A stretch of 64,000 nucleotides of DNA from NCBI GenBank assembly GCA_000310025.1, contig FN649741.1, positions 3,998,894 to 4,062,893 on the forward strand. The letters are read 5' to 3'. Below, piece after piece: positions 49,001-60,587 of this stretch. The stretch comes from Ectocarpus siliculosus. Taxonomy: Eukaryota; Sar; Phaeophyceae; Ectocarpales; Ectocarpaceae. The notes under the pieces are model-generated. The model had not been told where the DNA came from. It did no database searches and was given only the letters and a program-made list of their open reading frames with translations. Position 1 is the stretch's first letter; each line of letters starts with the position of its first letter. The position numbers were made by a program, and so were the translations under genes.

Positions 49001-52000
49001 TTGGTCTCAATGCCTTCTTCCTCATTTGAAGAATTAGCCGGCCCTTGGTAGCACCAGCCTTCGCCTCCCATGGCAAGCTCCTCCACGCTCTGGAGATGAG
49101 AAATATTGCGAGTAAGGTTTCGCGAGCGAGTGCGTGTCAACACAGAACGACAAAAACGTCGGCGATGTCTAGCTCTTCAGCAAATAGCAAATGAAGAAAA
49201 TTATTCTTCCTACAAGGTGCAGACAAGTTCTGGTGGATGGAACCTTCGTATTTATGGGGCAATGATGTCCACCTGGATATCGTACACGAACTCGTCTTGA
49301 TCTTCGTCGTCTTCATCACTGCTCTCATCGTTGGCCTCGCCACTCCCATCCTCAAGAGTCAACGGCTCGTCCGCCTTTCGTGTCCGTTTTTCTTCTGCTT
49401 CCTTGGCTTTGTTAAGCCACGTGATAACCACCCGGGCAGCCTAAATCGGTGCAGAAGATGCATGCATTGTAAGACGGAGAGTGCAACAGCGAGGAAGAAG
49501 TGATTTTTTTCCATATATTCAGCGAGAGAAACGAGATCAACATTTACAATGAATGGTCACGAAGAAGCAAACTCAGTACACCCTGAATGGCAAATCGTTT
49601 CGTCGGCCATTCGCGGCGTTCGTATTGACGTAATGTTATGGTGATTCAGTACACACCTCTACAGCCACATCCCTCGAAACCTCGTCTTGGGTGGGGCCCT
49701 CCCAGCCCTCTAGCTCGTGCTCTCCAAGCCCCATGGCTTCGCTCCAGCCCTTGGGTTCCGTTTGAACCACATCCCCTGTAGCACACAGAAGGCACGAAAA
49801 TGTATCAAATGGGGAGAGTATGGAAAAAGATCGAGACTATCGTTGTAGCTCCACGATCTTCGTTGTAGACTGTGTTGGTGCAGGGAACGACCCAAAATTC
49901 ACGAAGCTTGGACGCAGACTCCTAGTCTTAGCCAACCGACAACACCAAAAATTGTAGAGGCTTTTGCCCAAACGTAGCGCATTCAATCTTCTCAGCTTAA
50001 CGATATTGCAATTACAGAGGCGTGTGCTCGATCGCGCAGAGCCGCCACCTTTGAGATTAGTGCTTCGAATGAAGAATAGAGACAGCCGTAGATACAATAC
50101 GATTGTTCCCGGGGATTGTCATGCGGCACTCACCGCTGCGAGAGTTCTGCCAGAACGGCTTGCCCCATCCATCAGTGCCTTGTTCCCACTCTCTGGGGAA
50201 GGCGAATCATGACCAGTTTCCACGTACGGTCGGGAAGTCATGAGCGTGGGATGGCTCGGTTAGATGGGTACGTTAGCATCCTAGCATCATGAACCTTACT
50301 TACACATGTGATATGTTTTGATATTCGTCACCTGGCACGTGGTTCAAAGAAGTCCATTTAAGGCACTCTTGCGTGCTCTGTAGCGACATCGTTTGCACGC
50401 TCAAGGCTACACCACCTCACCTTCCCCGTACCATATTCCACCTACCTGAGGGCCTGAAGCCTCGGGTCCACCTTTTCCCCTAGCTCGTTCCTTCCGAGCG
50501 GGGGCCTGTACTTCATCTCCGGCGGCGGGTCGTACACCGCCTCCCCCGACTCCCAGTTTGCGTAGTATGTTCGACCGTAGTCATCAACTTTCGTCTCCCA
50601 CTGGTTCACAAGCCCAGACGCCAGACGAGAATGCGATGTTATCAGCGGTTGCGAAACACGCACACTGGTGGTCATGTGTTCATGCATTGGCAATAGGGTA
50701 CATGTAGCACTCTGCGCAGCAATGTTACAGTATTTATTGCAATCAATAAAGTCACTATGGCACGCGGACACTCTGGTTACAAAATGTAGTTCGCCGGAAG
50801 TATTCACCTTCGCTGCTGCCGCAACTCCAGCTCGGATGGCCTCTACCAGGTCTCTCTCTGCCTCCAGCTCTTCCATCTTGAGAGTTTGTTGGGCTCTTTC
50901 TTCCGGCGTCATCGTGCGGAATCGCCTCAGAATGGAGGGTACGAGCCAACCCTCTGGCCATAAATTGGCGAGGTATCTGGCACGACATTAATGGTCGGGC
51001 GAGTCGGGAGTTGTTCATTTTATGTAATCACGAGAAACGATGGGACACCAATAAATGAGTGGTAGCAGGGTATCACTTTCGGCCAAACGAAACCTTCAGA
51101 AATTCTCATTCTGCTGTTGAACGCCACCGAGAGTAAATTTATCCAGTTTTTCTTGGCATAATGTAGGATGCTGTCAAATACAGTCAACAAATCGGGAAAA
51201 AAGGTCGAAACGGGGTAAGAGACACACCGTCGGTCGGACTCTCGAAGGGCCTTTTCCTCTTGACGCCCAGCGTATGCGGCCGCCAGCTCGTCTTCCAAGG
51301 GAAGCTTCACCTCATCCACGCGTTCTTCAACAGCCTGCGGCAGCCGAAGATGGAGGTAGGCGAGAGGACGATGAGGCAAACAAACGAGCACACAGACAGG
51401 TAAGACCGACAGCCCGACACAGGCAGACAGACAGAGAGGCCGGCCTACGCTAGAAACAAGTTCATGACATGCACCGTCGTATTCGATGAGCACACACAGG
51501 ACACAAGTAGCCAGCCGCCAGCCATGTTCTACTCTGTATCAGATTCCCTTGACGATGTCCACTGTCACCTGAGTGAACCTCTCTTCCAGTTTGTTCGCCC
51601 TGTCTCGGGTTTGTTCAACTTCCACGCCTGCCGTCGCCAGATCTCGCGTCAGTTGTTCTATCCTGAGGCCTCGTTCAAACAGTTCTCGGTTTTGCTGTTC
51701 GATTTTCTTCGTCGCAACCTTCACCGCTTCGTTGGCTTTAGTGACCACCCGTACCCCCTCTTCCACCTTGAGAATACGCACAAAGGAAATTGGCACCGCA
51801 GGGCGGCCGACAGAATTCGGAGCCGGAGCCATGTGTGTGAATGAGCGTCCCCCTTTTATGTGAACCCTACGGCATTCTCATATATAGCGCGTACTGTTCG
51901 ACACGAAGGCAACATTGTAGGTTGAACTGCACCTTCGTCAAATGTTATTGTACATGATGAAGGTGATTAATCCCTTCCCATCCGGTGCTGGGCATCAGCA

Positions 52001-53832
52001 AACACCGTTCACACGTCCCGCCTACACTAACACAACTTTGGCAATTCCACCTTTGTGACGCGAGAATCAGTTTCATCCATTGCGGCAGACATCATCTCGC
52101 AAAGAGAGGTAACGGTCGTGCCGCACGCCTCCCATTCCTTCTTCGTCTTCCGCAGTGCCGCCGCCTCACCCCTGTTGATATGCCAGTTACGGAAAAACGA
52201 ATCCTCGGTGAAGAAAAGCGCATGTCTTCTGGGGAAGCCGTACATCACTTTTCTACGCCAAGCAACAATGGCTGAACAGCATCCAAGAGCCGAATCGTCC
52301 ATAGTAGATTCCACCCGACCACCTGAACGTGTCTGCAGTTCTCAATGCCGCCAGAAGGGGTATGGAAATGCTGCCGTTGGCTTCCAAAAGGAATCGCTCG
52401 TTCTCACACCTGATTTCATTGAGGGACACCTCGAGCTTTCGAGCTTGGAGCTCGGCCTCTTTTCCCTTCTTAATGGCCTTTTCTTGCTTCTTCTTGCCCT
52501 CGTCGAGGGAGTCGATGTTGTTCATAACTTCCGCAATCTCTAGAATGCGCGGCTTGTCGTAGTCCGATTCCCCTGATCAAGTATATCGAACGGCCATAAA
52601 CCAATTTAGGCAGTAAGCGTGGTTTGCGCCGACTGCTCTCTTCAAATCCGCTGCGCGCTGGACCTGCCCCTCTGGTATGACAGTTGGAGCGCGACGCTGT
52701 AGCTGTACCTCTCCTTGAGAAGTACCCTGTGGGCTACTACAGTACGCGAGCGGTGCGTACTCAATAACCATCTTCGCTCTGAAATATTTCTTCTTGTCTA
52801 GCACGTACGTCTTGTTTCTGAGGAAATTGGAATCCAACTTTAAATCGCCGATTTGCATCACCCTAGGCCAAGTCGTCTGAACCTCACGCACCGGTCTCCG
52901 AGTTGTAGTAGTACGGCTTGCCCTGCTCATCGGTTGCCGCCGCCCACCCCAGCGGATCACCCGTGAATGCCCTCCGAAACTTGTCGAGCTCCGAAACAAT
53001 TTCCGCATTCTTGGCGTCGGCATGCTCCTTCGCCGCTTGAAGCCTTGCTGAGGAGTCTTGAAGGAGGTCCTGTGACGTACAACGGGCGCGGTTGTAGCCG
53101 GCGTTGCTTAGTGGATCTCAATAATCTTCACATCGCACTGATATCTGCTGTTGTGTACTTGCAACAGCGTCCCACGACCTAAGTACACCTTGAGTAAACA
53201 ACGCACAGGTTTCTATCTCCGGATTTCCTGTACTGCGGCACAATACACTCGACACTGGACTCGTAAGCACACACAGGGGCGAGGGCGTCCGACGGCGACG
53301 AACAACAGAGCGACGGCGGCGCGATCGACGAAGGCGGCCCAAGGCCGCCTGAACGACCTGACCCAACCCATCCCGACGACGGATGAACGATGGGGCGCGG
53401 CGGTGCTACTACGGCGTATAGTCTATTGTAGGCTATTGTCGAATGTCTTGACTACTGCTGCTGTAGATTTCTACGCTCGTCGTTCTGTTCAAATTTGCTC
53501 ACGAGACTGCTACCGGCGCGTGCCCGCCCCAGCCACAGACTAAAGTTGTTGGAGATAACCGAGATAATCGACCATGTCACCCGTCCTACAGAATACACGC
53601 GGGTGCGCTATGAGTTCTCGTATATGTACACGTATAACATGCCCTCTCTACGTAGTCTAGTGTGTTACGGTGCGGATGTGCGGATCGAGATCCTCACGTG
53701 TTTCTCGCGTTGAAACTCATCATTCTGAGCGGCCAGCCTGCCTGTCCACTCGTCGTTGAGCTTGTCATAGTCGGCATTGAGGGCCTTGAGCTTCTCTTGA
53801 ACCTCGAGCAGCTCCGCATTGCCACCGGACAT
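27902..53832 (-). CDS. Giant WW / coiled-coil / armadillo / zinc-ribbon protein, 42 exons, 3241 aa
   Basis: Exons from the 5' end: 53832-53698, 53069-52892, 52572-52410, 52171-52051, 51766-51569, 51334-51228, 50976-50808, 50600-50446, 50192-50134, 49775-49657, 49440-49273, 49089-48899, 48612-47298, 46901-46584, 46219-46058, 45633-45512, 45246-45105, 44635-44142, 43791-43648, 43278-43185, 42675-42613, 42300-42176, 41523-41364, 40950-40818, 40681-40518, 40114-39917, 39178-39089, 38343-38188, 37845-37756, 37662-37552, 37244-37019, 36411-36308, 35721-34939, 34582-33665, 33094-32960, 32500-32321, 31847-31684, 31222-30946, 30272-30105, 29705-29511, 29186-28623, 28069-27902. They sum to 9726 nt, every phase matches, and there is no internal stop. 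Domains: coiled coil 1-75; WW ~78-115, ~358-395 and ~410-440; disordered ~588-1026; helical coiled coil ~1030-2020; armadillo ~2024-3186; zinc ribbon 3187-3241. It is probably a scaffold; a basal-body or flagellar role is only inferred. Exon 30 and the 24th and 29th acceptors are the least certain. It may have been annotated elsewhere as two or more genes. Confidence 0.8.
29199..29312 (-). pseudogene. Armadillo-like segment inside an intron, closed by a single TGA
   Basis: Immediately upstream of exon 41 of the giant gene, and in the same frame, 37 codons from an AG at 29313 read like an armadillo helix (DTDLRTNAARLLTLEGL). They end at TGA (29201-29199), 12 bases before the exon's acceptor. 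It could be a decayed part of the exon, an alternative start of the exon with a premature stop, or chance. Confidence 0.4.
33244..33333. repeat. Perfect 45-bp tandem duplication in an intron
   Basis: The unit starting CCACTGCTCTGGACGC at 33244 is repeated without change at 33289. It lies in the intron between exons 34 and 35 of the giant gene. The unit length is a multiple of three, but no coding frame of the gene crosses it. Confidence 0.9.
36411..53832 (-). other. WW-domain and coiled-coil part of the giant gene (exons 1-31)
   Basis: WW1 spans exons 2-3 (GWAAATDEQGKPYYYNSETG, then ESDYDKP; the second Trp is replaced by Tyr). WW2 is in exon 8 (WETKVDDYGRTYYANWESGE, then VYDPPP). WW3 spans exons 9-10 (WEQGTDGWGKPFWQNSRSG, then TEPKGW). 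WW domains bind proline-rich ligands. Most other exons are short and charged with heptad-like patterns (VEEGVRVVTKANEAVK, ARIDKLEQALSELRKEYNE), predicting long coiled coils. Exon 13 is a 1315-nt Ala/Ser/Gly/Glu-rich disordered block. Exons 30-31 carry IQ- or Sfi1-like basic helices (RHKVWRHRTAIRLL). Coordinates include introns. Confidence 0.8.
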
Positions 53833-54248
53833 CGCACACCCTTGTCTCGTATTGGCCTCTCCTCCTGCCCTCGGCAGTCCAATGATGTTAGGCATCGATG
53901 TCCCTGTATCTTGGATCCAAGCAAGGCGCTCCCTACCCCCGAACAATCCACGGGGCCCCACCTGCAAACTCCGTCAGTTCCCCCGCATTTCTTTTTTTTT
54001 TTCGCCAAGAACAGAATCCCTTTCACGAGCATGGTTGAGCATGGCTTTCACAGCAGCCCCGGTGTCCCGGTGTCCCGGTCCCACATGCCAACACGCAAGC
54101 ACACCGGCTATTTTGCACAGGTTGCGCAGAGCTTCAGCCGCTGAAGGCTGCTTCTCCAGTCAGGTTGATTGTCAGCATCCCCCAGCAAAGCGAAACGGGT
54201 TGTAAATTTAGCTGACTTTTCCAAGAGCTGCGGCAAGACGAAAAGAGG
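53833..54248. promoter_or_regulatory. 416-bp divergent intergenic region
   Basis: This separates the start codons of the giant minus-strand gene (53832) and the plus-strand transporter (54249), so it should contain both promoters. A GTGTCCCG repeat occurs near 54061-54075. I see no TATA box or other recognisable element. Confidence 0.5.
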
Positions 54249-57200
54249 ATGACATGGCGCCAGGGCAATCTTGGACCAAGCTTGGTTTGGTCGATGGTAG
54301 CCATCTCATCTTGCCTCCTGGCACAAACAGTCGCGGTCACCAGCCTCTCAACCTACATTGGCGTCTATGTCCAGCAACTGGTGGGGCTGGCTTCTGCGGA
54401 CATGGCGGGTGAGGAAAAGAGCAAAAAGGCCCGCTGCGTTGAAGAATTAATTGGCATCACATTTACATACCTGTACTCACTTTTGTACTGCTGTTGTCGC
54501 TGCTGCTCCCTCACGTCTGAATGTATGTACTGCGTAGCTCTGTTGTGGCTACTGCAGCATGCTTGCGGTGCTACGTGCGCTCTGCAACACATGCGTATCT
54601 GCTTTGAATCCCGTTGGCGGGGGCTACTGGCTCTTTGCACATGGTTGCAGGTACAACAATCCTCCATAAACTGGTATGGTTACATCTTTGCAGCAGATGC
54701 GCACAGCAGACATCCAAAATTAAGATTAGAAAACGTGTGACGAACGAAAAAAAAGGTGCAGATGGGGGATGGTATGGAAACGCGCGCGAACATACATACA
54801 GCAGTACATTGACCATTACATGTACCGTATGTTGCAGCAGTTGAAGAGTTTTTTATTTCTTGATTTTCTTAATTAAAAATTAGAAGTTGACACACCGAAT
54901 CTCCATCCATGCATTATATTGAATCAAGTTCAACGTGTGTGTGTAGACTAGTCTAGATTAGGAATGAATGCATCAGCGGTAGCTTCACCTAGTTTCTACG
55001 ATTTCCCAAGGAGACCTCAGCGGAATCTCCTCCGTGGGTAACAGACTCAACAAGACAGTTTGTTTGGTAGCTGTCGTGCGTGTCTTTTCTGTATGCATAG
55101 ACTCTATAGTCTTTTGTTTCTGTTTTTGTTTTTTTCCCTTAAAAAAATACGACGAATATTCATCTTTATCCACAGATAGACACGCTTCGGATACGTATAG
55201 CAATGGGTTGCGCCACAACATAATAACCAACCGTCGTCTCTGTGGTCCCGAGCAGCATTATGTATCTTCATGTGGTCACCGCTTTTACTATGTAGCTTGA
55301 ATCCGGACAACAGCCTAGCCTTCCCTGTGACCCCCCTCTCACGGGATCCCAGATCATGACCTCGAGTTATTTTCCGTTTTGGCGCTGCACTAAGATTTAG
55401 CGTGTTTTCATTGGTCGGTCGGTTAGCGCGGTCGACGGGGCCAAAAAGAATGAAACACCCGCACACGCAGGATCGGCGTAAGACCCAATTTTGTCCCTCG
55501 TCGAGCTGCAATTATCAAGTAACACAGGATGTGCCCTGGATCAATCTGCTTCGTCCCAGACTTTCCTTCCTCTGTGTAGCTCCCAACAGCCCGACGGGGG
55601 GCGGAGCGCTGCCTGCATACTATGATGCGGGGCTTGCCCCGAGGAAACACACCAAAACACGTCAACCATTCGATTCGTTTCTCATTTTTCCGCACCCTCT
55701 CTCGGCTGACGGCAAACTATTTTGTTTTCAATACACCAGGCTACTACTCGAGTTGGTTGCTGATCTCATACACAGTCGGCGGTCTCCTCTCAAGCTACCC
55801 GTGGGGAATATTCGCTGACCGATTCGGGCGGAAACCGGTCATGCTGATTGGCGTATGTGGGACGGGCTTGTTCTCGATTGCCTTTGGAATGTCGGAAACC
55901 TTGGCTGCGGCCATGATCTCAAGGTATTTTTTATGATGTTTTTGGGATGATACCACGAAGAGTGCAAGAAGCTCCATGCTCGCTCACTGTCAGTCAGGAC
56001 TTGTCGTGACACCGTCGCCTCGGCATTGAAGTGGTCTCCATGTTTTATCTTCTACTACGTTGCACATGTAGGCGGCGCGCGGTCTGGCACCGTGTCTGAT
56101 GCTATGCATACAGTTCGTTTGCACAGCCCCTTAAATGGTCAGTGCAGCGTTGTCTACGTACAGCCTGAATGAACACCGAAGGTCAAGGGTTGCCAAGGCT
56201 ATGCCTGAGTTTGAAGCCTATAGTACTTTGGCTGGGTTTCATTCGCTTACGATGGTTGAGATGGTGCGCAGTTTTCAACTATTTGACGGAATGTTCCCAG
56301 GTGGTGGGTACTGAACTGTTTCGTATGCAGTTCTCCAAAGCAATGTATTCATGTTTTTCACGGCTGCACCACCCGTGATATAGGCGGCACGTATATACCT
56401 TAAACGCGGCGCCACGCACGCAGGTTTCTCTTCGGGCTGGCAAATAGCATCATTCCCGTGGCAAGGATCATGGCCGTCGAGCTCCTTGGGCCGGATAAGT
56501 CTGTCGTTGGTATAGCATTGCTCCCCGGTAAGAAGAGCCGCTTGTGTGTGTCCACCCGCGCGTGTGAACACTTTCATACCTTGCTTTGTGGCCCGTCTGG
56601 GAATAGCGTCAGGCAGGCGTTTCAAGTACCAATCGTGGTCTCAAAAGGTTTCAAAGAACCTTCAACAGCAGTGCAGGGTTCAAAATCCGTTGTGTCAAAA
56701 ACGGTTGGCTCTTGCTCGTGAGTATTGAATGTTTTTTCTCTAGTGTTGGCGAACGGAAAAAGGGCTGTTGCATCGTTCTCTCGACAAGAGTGATGGCATC
56801 CACCGTAGAGGAATTTGCGCCTGTCTTGCCCCAAGATCGTAGCAGCACGGAAGGTAGAACCAGTGAGCAAGGATATTCGTGTGCATCGAAAAAGGGAAAA
56901 TAGAAAATGTACAAGCAGGGCTGAGGAAACTGCGGACTGATAACATGAAATCGTAAAAGATGCTAGAGCGTTTGGTACTGTATCAGGTGTACGTTGTGGC
57001 AGGTGAAGAACACCATCCCGCTTTTGACAACCTGTTGCTTTCCTTCTCCTCGCTGCCTCGGCCGAATGTTGTTTTCTCAACCTTGTGCGAGAAAGGGTCA
57101 AGAGCCATCGGATCCATAATTGGTCCAACAATCGGAGGTCAGCTCGCGCAGCCAAGCATTTTTCACCCGTCCAGCTTCTCGTCAACAGGATTCTTCGCCA

Positions 57201-58365
57201 GGTATGACCGTGCAGATGCGTGACCAACACTTGGAGACCCCGTCCCCTGCGTATCAATTTCATTCCGCTGGTCATCGGCAGCTCATCCACATTGATATCC
57301 AGTAACTGTAGCAGTAGGGGTTTCGGTATTGTAACGATTTGAAGCTGGATGTGAAACAGAGTGTTCGCTGCGCGGTGACTTCCGCCGCCGGGGGAACGGT
57401 GGAACCCGTCAAAATTTCACCAAACTCACTAGTTGATGTACTGCTTGCTGAATTGGTATGCATGCATGATTAGAGCCGTACTGCAGCCGTCTGTGACATC
57501 CTACCGCTCACAATTCCTGGGCACAGGCATTCTATTTCAACCGGTTGTCTTTGGGGATCTAGATATTCAACGCGGATCCAACATGGTTACATTTGGAAGA
57601 ATTTTGATGACATTTCTCGCTCAGTCCTGTACCTCGTTTCCACCCTGTCTGCACGTGCAAACCCTTCGCCCTCTCGCATAGGTATCCGTTCCTGTTACCG
57701 AATCTGGCGGTGGCCTTCTTAGCGTTCGCGGCTCTTCCTCTCGCCCTTCTGGTCTTACCCGAGACCCTCAACACAGCGAGACGGGGGCAGCAGGACGATG
57801 TGCATACTTCGGAAAACAGGCGAGATGGAACTGCATGTTGTGCGCTGAAGCGCGTTTTCAACCTGGCAATAAGTTAACCTCCGAGGGCTGTGGGGGCTAT
57901 ATCAGCAATAACTTAACCTCCGAGGGCTGTTGGGGCTATATCAGTGAGCTGATGTTGACACCATCGAAGTACGTGGCCACGATTTTATCAAAGCCACGTC
58001 ACAATCGATTTGCGTGACGCTTGGTGATGTAGGCTGCTTGGCAGTAAATTGGTTCAGGTTACCGTCTTACAATATGTTGGACACACGAAGGAAGAGGGGG
58101 ACCGCAATGATTTTCGTCCCTCAGTCTGATACCCCCGTCCTGTAAAAACTCCATGCGCGTGTGTGTTGTGCACTCCAGATATGCACAAGACACTGCTGCT
58201 GTTGCCGGCGATGGCGGTGGCATCGTGCTTGTTGATTCTCCGGAGAAAACGATACATTCATCGGAAGATGAATGTCCCCCACAAGATCATTGCAGCGTTG
58301 GAAAGCTTTCTGCTGTAGGATCTTCACAGGCTGCAGCTGCAGGGCGAGGAATTTGTAGAAGCGAC

Positions 58366-58401
<36 letters not shown>

Positions 58402-60587
58402 GACAGCATTTCACGCAGAGGGAAAGTCAAAGTCCCGCTTTTGGACAAGAAAGGACACCGCCGCAACATCAGCAACTATTCGGCGGAGGAGGAGTGTGGT
58501 GATGACGCTTCGCCGCGACATCATCGGCGGTCCGGAAGCACCGCGCGTGACGGTGAATCCTCACTATGCGGGCCGGGCGGACTGCTGACTCCTCGGCGTG
58601 TTCGCTTGCTGGTGCTGATGCAGTGCTTGGTTTCGGTGAGGGCACCAAACAACACACTCATCACTGGCTGAGGAGTGACGCACTGAGTGCTTCTTCCAGG
58701 CAATAGATGTTCCGTCCGGTGACCAATAAGATCGCAGTACACGGAATGTTTTTCATTTCAATCCTGGTTCAGAATTGCTGCTCCTGTGGCAGGGTGAGTG
58801 AACCCGGCCGCCGTTCTTCACACGCGCAGCATTCCCGTCCCTTTTTCTTATCTAGATGATGGACGCGGGCTTCGTCCAGATGTATCCGCTCTGGCTGCTG
58901 GCGAGCAAGGACTCGGGAGGCTTGGAATGGCCAGTGCCCAAGATCGGCAAAGTGAGCAGTTGCAACACGCGCAAGAAACCGGAAGACGTGTATGCCTTTG
59001 TCGTGACCACTCTCGCAGCCAGCTGACGAACGAGGTTTTACCCATCAAGCTTTATTTCGCATGGATTTTCGCATGGATGAATTGGCTTCAAGTATCGTGC
59101 TGAACATGCGTTGAAATGCCTTCCTACATGTTTCTGGGTGAGGCAGGATCCGGTAGATGGTTTCACCCGCTTTGACTGCGATTTTGTCCACGATGTGCCA
59201 AGAGCGTAGGGGGTGTAGATGTTGTTTTTGGCGCTCTGAGAACTGCACGCATTCCTCACCTACGACCGGCTTACTGTAGTCGTGCAGTATCGAAAATGGA
59301 GCTAACACCTTGTTTTCACCTCCATCCACCTTGTTGACAATTTTTCCCCGCGTATGGCTGTACGCGCGAACGCGCAGGTCCTCGGTTGGTCAGGCGTCGG
59401 GCAATTGCTCTTCCAGTTCTTCGTGTACCCGGCGCTCTGTAAAACGATAGGAATTGTTTGGCTGCTACGGGGCTCCGGCGTGCTGGCCGCTGCGAGTTTT
59501 ATTTTCGTCCCCGACATTCAGCGCGCCAACTGGAGCGAGAATTGGTCGTGCGTGGTGGGAGCTGCCATCGTCATCTTCCTTGGGTCGTGCATATCTGTGG
59601 TGCGATACGGTACTCTGTAGGACTCGAACATATCTCAATGGTTGACGTAGGGATAGGCCGTGTTTCAAACCATAGGCGTAGACCGAATCCAAGGTGCCGT
59701 TTGTACCAGATCGTGCCATTGACTGACCTGAAGGGTTCGGTTGGTGTCGAAATCTACACTATTAATAGTCTCGCATGTCTGGCACGGCGACATGTTGCTC
59801 TTGTCACTGATTACCACGTTTGTTTGTATGATTTCCACCGCCTCGAAACGATGCTTCACACGTTTAGACTCCCCCGACTGTTTTTGTTTAGTTTTCAATC
59901 ATTTCCCACCCCGTTCTCGCCCATTTCTATGACCTGCGGTTTATGAGCAACTTCCCACCGAAAATCCTATGCTGGCGTCTGCTGACGTTTTTGTCAACAG
60001 GTAGAGACCGCGATGAACCTCGCCTCGGCGAACGCCGTCCCAGTTCCAATGCGGGGAAAGATCGGGGGAATATTTGCGGTTGCGAGCTCCTTCGGCAGGG
60101 TCATAGGTCCAGCAGGTGATCAAAGTTAATTTTTTTTTCAGCATTTACTTGCAATATACTTCTATAAGTTTGCGCTACTCTTGCATACGTCGTTAATGTG
60201 TGTCGTGTCAATATCGGCGCACGACACACAGGAACTATTGTAGAACTCGTCCTTGTATATTCAATGAATTTGTTCTGGCACTTTTTCTCAGGGCTCTGCA
60301 CTCTGCTGGCGTGGTCCCTACAAAGCAGCAACGTGCTCCTGGACTATCATGCGGTTTTCGTGATAGAAATGGTGCTCATGAGCGTGATGTTCGTGCTAGG
60401 GCGGAAAGTGTTGACGCTGGAGGCGTTGACGATCCCGATTGAAGACAGACATGGCGCGGAATATGAGTCAGTTTCGGTATCGAGCGCTGACATCACGAAT
60501 ACCAGCAGCCAAATTCTCCCCGGGGACACCATGGCGACAAGCAAGGTGGACAACAGACCTCGAAGGCGGGATCTGTCGGCCGTCTGA
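54249..60587 (+). CDS. Major facilitator superfamily transporter (10 exons)
   Basis: Exons 54249-54408, 55740-55923, 56424-56527, 57096-57201, 57682-~57819, 58179-58635, 58856-58951, 59378-59599, 60001-60115 and 60292-60587 (stop TGA). Helix 1 is VWSMVAISSCLLAQTVAVTS. The join ADMAG/YYSSWLLISY leads to the family motif between helices 2 and 3, GIFADRFGRKPVMLIG. Later segments match MFS helices: FLFGLANSIIPVARI, GSIIGPTIGGQLAQP, FVQMYPLWLL, GGIFAVASSFGRVIGPAG. A long central loop in exon 6 contains a poly-Ser run from AGC repeats (58369-58401) and many charged residues. The overall design resembles the DHA1/ZIFL-like MFS drug and metal-complex transporters of plants and protists. The substrate cannot be read from sequence. 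The exon 5 donor is unclear: a GC donor at 57820 fits the phase. Confidence 0.85.
57866..57943. repeat. 39-bp tandem duplication in the exon 5-6 intron of the transporter
   Basis: The unit GCAATAA(G/C)TTAACCTCC...GGCTATATCA occurs twice, at 57866 and 57905, with two differences. It sits just after the transporter's fifth exon. Confidence 0.85.

Noticed and set aside
52577-53023. 148-codon minus-strand frame continuing WW1 directly
   Set aside because: It is in another frame of the WW1 exon. The phase-1 join from 52892 to 52572 restores a proper WW C-terminal strand.
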